Shown here piece by piece: positions 18,358 through 25,381 of a stretch of DNA of 56,692 nucleotides (position 1 is its first letter; the number at the start of each line of letters is the position of its first letter). This DNA comes from SVQP01 sp045658965 (GTDB taxonomy: Bacteria > Bacillota > Clostridia > Oscillospirales > CAG-272), in NCBI GenBank assembly GCA_045658965.1, contig JAZOVZ010000027.1, positions 1 to 56,692 of the forward strand, in the 5' to 3' direction. The notes below the pieces were generated by a model. The model ran no database searches, was not told the DNA's origin, and saw only the letters and a list, made by a program, of their open reading frames with translations. A program made the position numbers and the translations under genes.

Positions 18358-18562
18358 ATGAAATGCGCAAAGCGCATGAAATGATGCTACGCATCATGAA
18401 ATGTATTCGCACGGCTCATACATGAAATGAAATTTGCCACTAAAACATGAGCCTCGGATGATCCGAGGCTCATTTCATGCTTTGCATTTCATGCGACAAA
18501 GTCGCATTTCATTTGCCCACCAAGGGCAAATTTCATTGCAAATAATCTGCGATTATTTGCAA
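18358..18562. repeat. Inverted-symmetric array of short hairpins, GAA/TTC spacers
   Basis: Eight small palindromes lie head to tail: 18363-18377, 18381-18397, 18401-18423, 18448-18474, 18477-18487, 18491-18507, 18511-18531 and 18536-18562. Most begin ATG or AT and end CAT or AT, for example ATGCGC-AAA-GCGCAT and ATGCGAC-AAA-GTCGCAT. Left of the central hairpin (GAGCCTCGGA/TCCGAGGCTC) the spacer is GAA. Right of it the spacer is TTC, so the array is an inverted repeat in its spacers while each stem is different. The last stem uses the final two sense codons and the stop of the GGGtGRT gene as its right arm. Confidence 0.9.
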
Positions 18563-19551
18563 GCCTCTTCGATAGCAACTGCAACAGCAACGGTCATACC
18601 AACCATGGGGTTGTTACCTGCGCCGATCAGACCCATCATTTCGACGTGAGCGGGCACGGAGGAAGAGCCTGCGAACTGAGCGTCGCCGTGCATTCTACCC
18701 ATGGTGTCGGTCATACCGTAGGAAGCGGGACCTGCAGCCATGTTATCGGGGTGCAGAGTTCTACCGGTACCGCCGCCGGATGCAACGGAGAAGTACTTCA
18801 CGCCGTTTTCGTTACACCACTTCTTGTAGGTGCCTGCAACGGGGTGCTGGAATCTGGTGGGGTTGGTGGAGTTACCGGTGATGGAAACGCCAACGTTCTC
18901 CAGTCTCATGATAGCAACGCCTTCCGGAACGCTGTCAGAGCCGTAGCACTTAACCTTTGCTCTGTCGCCGTTGGAGTAAGCGGTCTCCTTGATAACCTTA
19001 ACCTCTTCGGTGTAAGGATCAAACTCGGTCTGTACGTAGGTAAAGCCGTTGATTCTGGAAATGATCATAGCAGCGTCCTTGCCAAGACCGTTCAGGATAA
19101 CGCGCAGGGGCTTGGTTCTTACCTTGTTTGCGTTGAGCGCGATCTTGATTGCGCCCTCAGCAGCTGCGAAGGACTCGTGACCTGCTAAGAAGCAGAAGCA
19201 CTCGGTCTCCTCGGAGAGCAGCATCTTACCCAGGTTACCGTGGCCAAGACCAACCTTACGATTCTCAGCAACAGAGCCGGGGATGCAGAAGGACTGCAGG
19301 CCGATACCAACAGCAGCAGCAGCGTCAGCAGCCTTGGTGCAGCCCATCTTGATTGCGATTGCTGCGCCAACGGTGTATGCCCACTTTGCATTCTCAAATG
19401 CGATGGGCTGGGTCTCTTCTACGATCTTATAGGGGTTGATGCCCTTAGCGTCGCAGATTTCCTTGCATTCGTCGATGGAGGAAATTCCATACTGACTCAG
19501 CACGCCGAGGATCTTCGCCTCGCGTCTTTCATAACCTTCAAAATGTGCCAT
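18553..19551 (-). CDS. GGGtGRT-family protein
   Basis: The 332-residue protein contains ASGGGTGRTLHPDNMAAGP, the signature that gives the family its name. Other visible segments are EETECFCFLAGHESFAAAEG and a glycine-rich C-terminus GLIGAGNNPMVGMTVAVAVA. The family is of unknown biochemical role but is usually encoded with a NifU-like iron-sulfur scaffold, as here (19 bp downstream of it). It is cytoplasmic. GGAGGAAT lies before the start. It is the last gene of the four-gene pduL unit. Its 3' end forms half of the terminal hairpin of the neighbouring array. Confidence 0.9.
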   Translation of the reverse strand: MAHFEGYERREAKILGVLSQYGISSIDECKEICDAKGINPYKIVEETQPIAFENAKWAYTVGAAIAIKMGCTKAADAAAAVGIGLQSFCIPGSVAENRKVGLGHGNLGKMLLSEETECFCFLAGHESFAAAEGAIKIALNANKVRTKPLRVILNGLGKDAAMIISRINGFTYVQTEFDPYTEEVKVIKETAYSNGDRAKVKCYGSDSVPEGVAIMRLENVGVSITGNSTNPTRFQHPVAGTYKKWCNENGVKYFSVASGGGTGRTLHPDNMAAGPASYGMTDTMGRMHGDAQFAGSSSVPAHVEMMGLIGAGNNPMVGMTVAVAVAIEEACK

Positions 19552-19570
19552 TACGATATTCCTCCTTCAA

Positions 19571-20287
19571 TTACTGCTTGCGGGGGTCAATGTACTTAGC
19601 AGCCTCAGCAAATCTGCCGTAGGTACCCATCGACTTTGCATATGCTTCATTGGGCTCCATGCCCTTCTTGATGAAGTCGGTCATCTTGCCCAGAGATACG
19701 AACTCATAGCCGATAACCTGATCGTTTTCGTCAAGAGCCATTCTGGTGCAGTAGCCCTCGGTCATCTCAAGGTAACGAACGCCCTTTGCCTTGGTGCCGT
19801 ACATGGTACCAACCATGCTTCTCTCACCCTTGCCAAGGTCTTCCATACCTGCGCCGATAACAAGGCCGCCCTCAGAGAATGCGGACTGGCTGCGACCGTA
19901 AACGATCTGCAAAAACAGCTCTCTCATAGCGGTGTTGATTGCGTCACAAACAAGGTCAGTGTTCAGAGCCTCCAACAGGGTCTTGCCGGGCAGGATCTCT
20001 GCTGCCATAGCTGCGGAGTGGGTCATACCGGAGCAGCCGATGGTCTCAACCAGTGCTTCCTCGATAATACCGTTCTTTACGTTCAGGGACAGCTTGCACG
20101 CGCCCTGCTGGGGTGCACACCAGCCCACACCGTGGGTGTATGCGGAAATGTCAGTGATCTGCTTAGCCTGTACCCACTTGCCTTCTTCGGGAATGGGAGC
20201 AGGACCGTGATCGGGGCCCTTTGCGACTTTGCACATGTGCTGTACTTCAAGGCTCATTGCATATTCGCAGTTGTTTTCAATGCTCAT
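19571..20287 (-). CDS. NifU-like iron-sulfur cluster assembly scaffold
   Basis: The 238-residue protein starts at the ATG preceded by AAGGAG; a longer in-frame ORF upstream overlaps the SGNH gene and has no ribosome binding site. The NifU/IscU-type fold is indicated by GWCAPQQGACKLSLNVKNGIIEEA, ETIGCSGMTHSAA and a later EGYCTRM, which supply three candidate cluster-ligating cysteines. It is larger than IscU (about 130 residues), as expected for the scaffold partner of GGGtGRT proteins. It is thought to build or carry an Fe-S cluster for that partner. It belongs to the minus-strand operon with pduL. Confidence 0.85.
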   Translation of the reverse strand: MSIENNCEYAMSLEVQHMCKVAKGPDHGPAPIPEEGKWVQAKQITDISAYTHGVGWCAPQQGACKLSLNVKNGIIEEALVETIGCSGMTHSAAMAAEILPGKTLLEALNTDLVCDAINTAMRELFLQIVYGRSQSAFSEGGLVIGAGMEDLGKGERSMVGTMYGTKAKGVRYLEMTEGYCTRMALDENDQVIGYEFVSLGKMTDFIKKGMEPNEAYAKSMGTYGRFAEAAKYIDPRKQ

Positions 20288-20316
20288 GATTGTGTATCTC
20301 CTTATCAAAAATTTTT

Positions 20317-20946
20317 TTACAGAACTTGGTCTAACTCCTCCACTAAGGGAGTGATAGCCTCCAGATACTTTTGCGCGATCAGGCACGCGCCGTCCTCGGT
20401 GGGATGCACACCGTCAGCGGCATACACGGTCTTGTCCTCTGCCTCGTCGGCATGGAATATCTCGTGCATGGGCAGGTACACATCCGCGTACTTATCGGCA
20501 AGAGCCTTGACGATCGCATGCTTTTCTGCAAGTTCTGCCTTGAGCTCCTGCTTATCGGGTACGTCGATCAAAAACGGCTGAATGATCATGATCTTTGCAG
20601 CGGTCTTTTGCTTGATCTCCTCAAGCAGCGTGGTGTAATTTTTCTCAAACGCCTCATTTGAGGTGTAGATACCGGAAAAGGCATAATGATGCCACACGTC
20701 ATTGATGCCAATCATAATAGAAACTATATCGGGTTGTATTTCAATGAAATCACTTTGCATTCTTGCGATGAGGTCCTCGGTGCGGTTACCGCTGATTCCT
20801 AAGTTGGTGAATACAAAATCAATATCGGGAAACGCGTCCTCCAGCATTGCAGATGCGTACTTGGGGTACCCAAAGCCCATGTCGGAGGACTGACTTCGGT
20901 CTCGACCCGCGTCGGTTACGCTATCCCCTTGAAACAAAATCTTCAT
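20317..20946 (-). CDS. SGNH/GDSL-family hydrolase
   Basis: The 209-residue protein has the SGNH hydrolase blocks: FQGDSVTDAGRD with nucleophile S9, NLGISGNRTEDL (Gly of block II), GINDVWHH (Asn of block III) and AADGVHPTEDG with the catalytic Asp/His pair. The length is standard for the small bacterial esterases that remove acetyl or other acyl groups from carbohydrates. No signal peptide is present. It is the second gene of the pduL unit, 19 bp after pduL and 29 bp before the NifU-like gene. A sugar deacetylase role would fit the glycan theme, but the substrate is not visible. Confidence 0.88.
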   Translation of the reverse strand: MKILFQGDSVTDAGRDRSQSSDMGFGYPKYASAMLEDAFPDIDFVFTNLGISGNRTEDLIARMQSDFIEIQPDIVSIMIGINDVWHHYAFSGIYTSNEAFEKNYTTLLEEIKQKTAAKIMIIQPFLIDVPDKQELKAELAEKHAIVKALADKYADVYLPMHEIFHADEAEDKTVYAADGVHPTEDGACLIAQKYLEAITPLVEELDQVL

Positions 20947-20965
20947 AATCTCTTTATTTGTCCTT

Positions 20966-21541
20966 TCAGTCTACGATCTCGCCGTAGATCTCACCGAATG
21001 CGCAAGCAGCATTGCACTCGTCGGTATCGATGTGCATAGCCAGAGCGAACTTATCGCTGACGCGGCAAACCACGTCGTCAAAGATCAAAGAACGTGCGGA
21101 ATTGATGCGCACCTTGACGACCTGACCGTTGGTCACGCCCAGTGCTTCAGCCTCTTCGGGACGCATGTGAATGTGTCTCTTTGCGATGATGACACCGCTA
21201 TCGATGGTCAGCTCGCCGCAAGGACCAACCAGCTTAACGCCGGGGGTGTTTGCAACGTCGCCGCTCTCACGTACGGGCACACCTGCAAGGCCGAGTGCGC
21301 GTGCGTCCGAGAAGGACAGCTCTACCTGGTTTGCGGGACGGGTGGGACCCAGCACGCTGACAGCCAAAGAGCCCTTAGGACCAACGAGGGTGATCTTGTC
21401 GTTACCGGTAGCGAACTGACCGGGCTGGCTGAGCATCTTCTTTACAGTCAGCTCTGCGCCTGCGCCGTACAGTACCTCAACGGCTTCCTTGGTCAAGTGG
21501 ATGTGTCTGGCAGAGGTTTCGACCAGAATTTTGTTTTCCAT
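20966..21541 (-). CDS. pduL: PduL-type phosphate acyltransferase (phosphotransacylase)
   Basis: The 191-residue protein has two PduL half-domains. The first zinc motif ARHIHL (H13, H15) is near the start and the second KRHIHMRPEEAEALGV is near residue 121. PduL interconverts acyl-CoA (acetyl- or propanoyl-CoA) with acyl phosphate and is used for ATP production during fermentation or in microcompartments. No N-terminal encapsulation peptide is present and no microcompartment shell genes are near, so this is probably the housekeeping phosphotransacetylase version. It is first in a minus-strand operon and has its own promoter. Confidence 0.93.
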   Translation of the reverse strand: MENKILVETSARHIHLTKEAVEVLYGAGAELTVKKMLSQPGQFATGNDKITLVGPKGSLAVSVLGPTRPANQVELSFSDARALGLAGVPVRESGDVANTPGVKLVGPCGELTIDSGVIIAKRHIHMRPEEAEALGVTNGQVVKVRINSARSLIFDDVVCRVSDKFALAMHIDTDECNAACAFGEIYGEIVD

Positions 21542-21611
21542 AATGACTTCTCCTTATGTATTTGAATTTTAAATTTTTGCATGAAACCGGATTTCTCCAT
21601 TATCATCCTAC

Positions 21612-21640
21612 ATTATAACACAATCCAACAAAATTGTAAA
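21612..21640 (-). promoter_or_regulatory. Sigma-A promoter of the pduL operon
   Basis: On the minus strand TTTACA (21640-21635) and TATAAT (21617-21612) are separated by 17 bp. Confidence 0.7.
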
Positions 21641-21722
21641 GGGATTTTTTGAATAATAACTTGTGCATATCATGATATTTTTCGGGCATACTGTCAATAT
21701 CGGCACAAGACGGAGGTTACAG

Positions 21723-22433
21723 ATGGAACAAAAGGATCAAAAAGACGGGCTTAGCGAGGTACTGGACAACATAAAGGAAAGCGGCGGCGTGGTGACAAAG
21801 AAGGCGGGCGAGCGCATTCACTGCCTTTCGATCGTAGGGCAGATCGAGGGGCACTATATACTGCCCGATGGGCAAAAGTCGACCAAATACGAGCATCTCA
21901 TTCCCCTATTGGTCTCCATTGAGCAGGACGTCGAGGTGGACGGTCTTCTCATACTGCTCAACACCATGGGCGGTGACGTGGAGGCAGGGCTGGCGATTGC
22001 CGAGGTGATTGCATCCATGACCAAGCCGACGGCATCGGTGGTGCTTGGCGGTGGGCATTCGATCGGCGTCCCTTTGGCGGTTGCGGCAAAGCGGTCGTTC
22101 ATTGTGCCCAGCGCAACCATGACCATTCACCCCGTACGGATCAATGGGCTTGTGGTGGGCGCACCGCAGACCTACACCTATTTTTCGCAGATGCAAAAGC
22201 GCATTATCAACTTTATCTGCAGTCATTCGGGCGCAAAGGAGGACGAGATCCACACCTTGATGATGCGTCCCGACATGATCGCCACCGACGTAGGCTCGGT
22301 GATCGAGGGACCCGAGGCGGTGGAATACGGATTGATCGACGCAGTGGGCGGCATTGATACCGCCTTGGCAGACCTGAGAAAGCAAATCAAGCATAAAAAG
22401 AAAACGAAACCCCACCACACGGACACGCATTAA
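21723..22433 (+). CDS. tepA: ClpP-like serine peptidase, TepA type
   Basis: The 236-residue protein is a crotonase/ClpP-fold peptidase. GGHSIGVPLA holds the catalytic serine (S113) and MTIHPVRI the histidine (H136); DVGSVIEGPEAVEYGLIDA fits the aspartate region. The opening IHCLSIVGQIEGHYILPDG and the C-terminal basic tail resemble the Clostridia/Bacilli TepA group, linked to translocation or sporulation-associated processing in Bacillus. I start at ATG 21723 because GGAGG lies 6 bp before it; the longer ORF has no ribosome binding site. No membrane segment is seen. It is divergent from the pduL operon and followed by a long inverted repeat. Confidence 0.85.
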   Translation: MEQKDQKDGLSEVLDNIKESGGVVTKKAGERIHCLSIVGQIEGHYILPDGQKSTKYEHLIPLLVSIEQDVEVDGLLILLNTMGGDVEAGLAIAEVIASMTKPTASVVLGGGHSIGVPLAVAAKRSFIVPSATMTIHPVRINGLVVGAPQTYTYFSQMQKRIINFICSHSGAKEDEIHTLMMRPDMIATDVGSVIEGPEAVEYGLIDAVGGIDTALADLRKQIKHKKKTKPHHTDTH

Positions 22434-22447
22434 CATCACACAAAAGG

Positions 22448-22830
22448 ATGAAAAGTTTTGGTCGAGCTTTTTCAAAAGCTCGCGGGGTCTTGGGGCAGCG
22501 CCCCAAGTCGCGCCCGCAGGCGCGAAACATTTCTCTCGGCGTTTCTTTTGGTTCTTTTCTGTGCGCCAGCGGTGTCAAAGAAAAGAACGGAGAGAATTAT
22601 CTCAATGTAAAAGAAAAGGAAGTTACAAACGCAAAGTAACTTCCTTTTTTGTTTATGTGAGCAAACTGTTTCCGTTCTTTTTTTGAGCAAGTAGCCGCAA
22701 AAAAAGAACCAAAAAAACGGCGTTGGAGAGATTTCGCCTCTGCGGAGGCGACTCGGGGCGCTGCCCCAAGACCCTGCGACCTTTTTGAAAAAAGGTCGAT
22801 CAAAAACTTTTCATGAGAGGGATAGCCGTA
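22448..22830. repeat. Long imperfect inverted repeat filling a gene-free gap
   Basis: The left arm (about 22448-22561) and right arm (about 22697-22817) are imperfect reverse complements. Shared words are ATGAAAAGTTTT, GGGTCTTGGGGCAGCGCCCC and TTTTGGTTCTTTT. Smaller stems lie inside each arm (for example CTTGGGGC-AGC-GCCCCAAG). Between the arms sits a separate terminator-like hairpin. The 416-bp gap holds no credible gene. Confidence 0.85.
22615..22653. terminator. Terminator-like hairpin between the repeat arms
   Basis: AAGGAAGTTAC pairs with GTAACTTCCTT, with A-rich sequence before it and TTTTTTG after it. It could serve tepA and, on the other strand, the nuclease gene. Confidence 0.65.
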
Positions 22831-22849
22831 TGGTAGCGGTTGCCCCAAC

Positions 22850-24040
22850 TTAATGACACGTTCCGCAAAGCTTATATCCTTGCTTCAGCAAGGCGTCCAG
22901 TTCCTCTTGTGTGCCTGCAAACTCCTTTTTGTTCTTCTCTGCCATCTGCTTGACACCCGTGCAATCCGGCTTATGGACTCGCTTGGAGCTGGTGTTCAAA
23001 ATCAAATGCAGCAGTCCATCATCGGGATAGGTGGTCTCCTCACCGGGGGTGGTCGGTCCACCGTCGGCTTCCAGATAGCTCTCGCCCGTTGCGTAATCGA
23101 TCACCACGCCGGGCTGTACGTTGTACATATACACGTTAAAGCATACGCCGTCGCCCTCGTCCTCAACCGACCACGCCTCCATGATCGCACCGTCCGCAAG
23201 CAGATTGTTGCCCGTGAATACAGGCGTGACGCGGTACATGACGTGATTGCCCGTTTCCTTGATGTAGTCGGCGATCATATTTTCAAACGGAATCATGTTC
23301 TCGTTGAAATATCTCGTGCCCGTGATGAGATTTTCCGCGTTGGCATTCTCACCCGTGAGCTGCCAGCCGATCAGATGGCAGCGGTTATACAGATTACCGC
23401 CATTGACGATGCTGTACTGCGCCTGCACCCAGCCCGTGGGCTTGATGCTGCTGATGTTGCCTCTGTCACCCGTGGGCATCAGATCCCTGCCGCAGCACGC
23501 CATGACCTGCGTGCATCTGCCAAGCGCGTCCAGATCGCCATACGTTTCATACGACTCGGTGACCTTTTCGCTCGCGGTAAACCACGGAATATTGTTATTG
23601 AGCGCAACGTAATCCTTGCCGCTGTACGCCGGAAGATTCGAGAGATCGAAATCGGGCGTCGGCTCCTCTGTTTCGGTTTCGGGCTCGGTCGTGGGCGCTT
23701 CGGTCGTGCCCTCGGTGGGCTGTTCCGTAGGTTGCTCGGTCGGCTCTTCGGTAGGTTGCTCGATAGGTTGCTCGGTCGGCTCTTCGGTAGGTTGCTCGGT
23801 AGGTTGCTCGGTCGGCTCTTCGGTAGGTTGCTCGGTCGGTTGCTCGGTGGGAGCATCGGTATCCGGCTCGGCTACCGTAGTCTGCTGCTCGGTAGGGGCA
23901 GACGTGTCGGTAGCGGTGGTGTCAACAACACCGCTTCCCTGCCCGTCGCAGGCAGAAATGCAAAGCAGCAACGCCAGCAGAAGCGCGGCAAGCGCGCGCG
24001 TCAGCGTACCTTTTCCAAACAGTTTTTTGAGATCAAACAT
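22850..24040 (-). CDS. Lipoprotein DNA/RNA non-specific endonuclease
   Basis: The 396-residue protein has a lipoprotein signal (LLLALLLCISAC, lipidated C31), then a Thr/Glu/Pro/Gln repeat linker (about 60-128). A DNA/RNA non-specific endonuclease domain follows (about 135-315) with PTGDRGNISSIKPTGW, YNRCHLIGWQLTGENANAEN (candidate catalytic H222 and metal Asn) and LITGTRYFNENMI. The C-terminal LHLILNTSSKRVHKPDC and LCGTCH form a small Cys-containing domain also found at the ends of secreted metallohydrolases. It should be a surface nuclease for nutrient DNA or defence. The usual DRGH motif reads DRGN, with the histidine supplied by RCHLIG as in the streptococcal EndA-like branch. It follows the 24044-24451 gene by 3 bp. 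Confidence 0.87.
   Translation of the reverse strand: MFDLKKLFGKGTLTRALAALLLALLLCISACDGQGSGVVDTTATDTSAPTEQQTTVAEPDTDAPTEQPTEQPTEEPTEQPTEQPTEEPTEQPIEQPTEEPTEQPTEQPTEGTTEAPTTEPETETEEPTPDFDLSNLPAYSGKDYVALNNNIPWFTASEKVTESYETYGDLDALGRCTQVMACCGRDLMPTGDRGNISSIKPTGWVQAQYSIVNGGNLYNRCHLIGWQLTGENANAENLITGTRYFNENMIPFENMIADYIKETGNHVMYRVTPVFTGNNLLADGAIMEAWSVEDEGDGVCFNVYMYNVQPGVVIDYATGESYLEADGGPTTPGEETTYPDDGLLHLILNTSSKRVHKPDCTGVKQMAEKNKKEFAGTQEELDALLKQGYKLCGTCH
23711..23857. repeat. In-frame tandem repeats encoding the PTEQ/PTEE linker
   Basis: Near-identical 12- and 24-bp units (GGTTGCTCGGT alternating with CGGCTCTTCGGTA) encode repeated Pro-Thr-Glu-Gln and Pro-Thr-Glu-Glu. Unit length is a multiple of three, so copy number can change linker length without a frameshift. 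Confidence 0.85.
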
Positions 24041-24043
24041 CTA

Positions 24044-24451
24044 TCAATTCTCCTTCACGTAAATTTCCTCGGTAATTTGCTCGTGCGATGAGCCCGTAAA
24101 ATCCTCGCTTTGTATCATTTCAAAGCCAAGTGCCGCAAGATCGGCGGTAAAATATCGGTCACCGGGGTAGGCTCTGTTCCAGCGGTACAGGTAGACCTTT
24201 TCAACATTCTCGATCGGGATCTCGCCGTCCTCGGCAAAGTAGTATTCTCCCTGCCCTGCCGCCAGCCACGGCGCATCGCTGACGCACAAAGGGGTTGCTG
24301 CGTCAAATATCTTTTGCGTATAGGGCGTGACGTGCAGCACCGAGTCCTTGGAGATCTCGGACATTCTTGCGCAAAGCACACGGTCGCGGCTTTGCCTGCG
24401 GTGATTGAACATCATACCGCCCGCGTCGTCTATGCAAACCATTAAGATCAT
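24044..24451 (-). CDS. Conserved hypothetical protein with DDxGGMxFNxRRQSRD motif
   Basis: The 135-residue protein begins MILMVCIDDAGGMMFNHRRQ followed by SRDRVL, and ends with LYRWNRAYPGDRYF and a GSSHEQITEEIYVKE block. I recognise the pattern from Clostridia genomes, where it is sometimes labelled ribonuclease Z without support; the metal motifs of that enzyme are absent. It has no signal peptide or membrane segment. GGAGGTG sits 7 bp before the first ATG. It is directly upstream of the lipoprotein nuclease gene (3 bp gap), so the two are probably co-transcribed. Function is unknown. Confidence 0.7.
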   Translation of the reverse strand: MILMVCIDDAGGMMFNHRRQSRDRVLCARMSEISKDSVLHVTPYTQKIFDAATPLCVSDAPWLAAGQGEYYFAEDGEIPIENVEKVYLYRWNRAYPGDRYFTADLAALGFEMIQSEDFTGSSHEQITEEIYVKEN

Positions 24452-24483
24452 GCGTGCACCTCCATTCTGTCATATACATCTCC

Positions 24484-24531
24484 GTAGGGGCGACCTGCGG
24501 TCGCCCGCGGGCGAACACAGTTCGCCCCTAC
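24484..24531. repeat. Two capped palindromic repeats, tail to tail
   Basis: GTAGGGGCGACC...GGTCGCCCG (24484-24507) is followed at once by the inverted unit CGGGCGAAC...GTTCGCCCCTAC (24508-24531). The caps match while the inner stems (ACC/GGT and AAC/GTT) differ yet stay complementary. Confidence 0.85.
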
Positions 24532-24593
24532 GTATGTGATGCTTTCATTCTACCATAAAATCGCGTCTTGTGCAATACGCAAGACAAAAATTC

Positions 24594-24622
24594 TTGCCTT
24601 TTGCCCACACGCGTGTTATAAT
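24594..24622 (+). promoter_or_regulatory. Sigma-A promoter of the MazG-like gene
   Basis: TTGCCT (24594-24599) and TATAAT (24617-24622), 17-bp spacer. Confidence 0.65.
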
Positions 24623-24647
24623 GAAAGAAAAACGCACGGAGGCTGAC

Positions 24648-24956
24648 ATGATATACAATAAATTGGTACGCGACCGCATCCCCGAGATCATCGAGCAAAA
24701 GGGGGGCACGTGCAAAACGCGCATTCTCTCGGACGAAGAGTACGCGCAAAAATTAGACCAAAAGCTTGGCGAGGAGCTTGCCGAGTACCTTGACTCGCAC
24801 AATCCCGAGGAGCTTGCAGATCTCTTGGAGGTCATTTACGCCTGCGCCGCTGTGCAAAACCTCACCCCTGCCGATCTTGAGCGCATCCGCGCCGACAAAG
24901 CCGAGGCGCGCGGCGGGTTCGGGGAGAAGATTTTGCTTATTGAGAGCGAAGGATGA
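24648..24956 (+). CDS. MazG-superfamily (phosphoribosyl-ATP pyrophosphohydrolase-like) protein
   Basis: The 102-residue protein starts MIYNKLVRDRIPEII, the hallmark opening of a small MazG-like house-cleaning family. KLGEELAEYLDSHNPEELADLLEVIYA carries the paired acidic residues (E-E-x-x-E and E-x-x-D) that bind magnesium in all-alpha NTP pyrophosphatases. GGFGEKILL near the end is also typical. It probably hydrolyses a nucleoside triphosphate or a related nucleotide. I start at 24648 because GGAGG ends 5 bp upstream; the earlier in-frame ATG at 24621 overlaps the -10 box. It is monocistronic and cytoplasmic. Confidence 0.85.
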   Translation: MIYNKLVRDRIPEIIEQKGGTCKTRILSDEEYAQKLDQKLGEELAEYLDSHNPEELADLLEVIYACAAVQNLTPADLERIRADKAEARGGFGEKILLIESEG

Positions 24957-25016
24957 TAAGATATCCGGCACTCTTTCGTTGAGTTCATAAGAATGAGACG
25001 CTCGCAAACCGCCTCT

Positions 25017-25242
25017 ATTCGCACTCTCCCCCCGGCGCTTGGCACAGGGCAGCGCTTACCTCCCCCCCTCCCGGAGGGGGGCTTTGAAGGACGCCGTCTT
25101 ATTCGCCATAAAACTTCACCGCTGTGAAACAAGTATATAAAAGCGATACGTACAAAAAGGCGCAATTACTAAACAAGCCCCCCCCCGGGAGGGGGGAAGG
25201 TAAGCGCTGCCCTGTGCCAAGCGCCGGGGGGAGAGTGCGAAT
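25017..25242. repeat. Long inverted repeat with about 65-bp arms
   Basis: The left arm (25017-25083) and right arm (about 25176-25242) are nearly perfect reverse complements: ATTCGCACTCTCCCCCCGGC, then GCTTGGCACAGGGCAGCGCT, then a C-run/G-run palindrome. About 90 bp of A+T-rich sequence lies between. The whole 425-bp gap has no credible gene. Confidence 0.88.
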
Positions 25243-25381
25243 CCAATGGGTTTTCTCGCGTTACATTCTCACAGCTGTTTATCCAAAATAATTTTTGAAA
25301 AAACATCCCAACCCCACCTCACCTTTCAAAAATCTGCCGACTATATAGCCGAAAGCATTGATCAAGAGCTTGGAGAAAGAT

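Noticed and set aside
18358..18562. CRISPR array
   Set aside because: The repeated part is only 3-7 bases and the variable parts are self-complementary and of unequal length. CRISPR has the opposite design: a constant repeat of about 30 bp and non-palindromic spacers. No cas gene is present.
20966..21541. Part of a propanediol-utilisation microcompartment locus
   Set aside because: Only pduL is present. No shell proteins, diol dehydratase or encapsulation peptide are seen.
22387..22690. Short open frames in the 22.4-22.85 kb inverted repeat
   Set aside because: They are translations of palindromic repeat DNA, occur on both strands, and lack ribosome binding sites and domains.
24044..24451. 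Ribonuclease Z annotation sometimes attached to this protein type
   Set aside because: The HxHxDH metal motif and the metallo-beta-lactamase fold are absent and the protein is too short.
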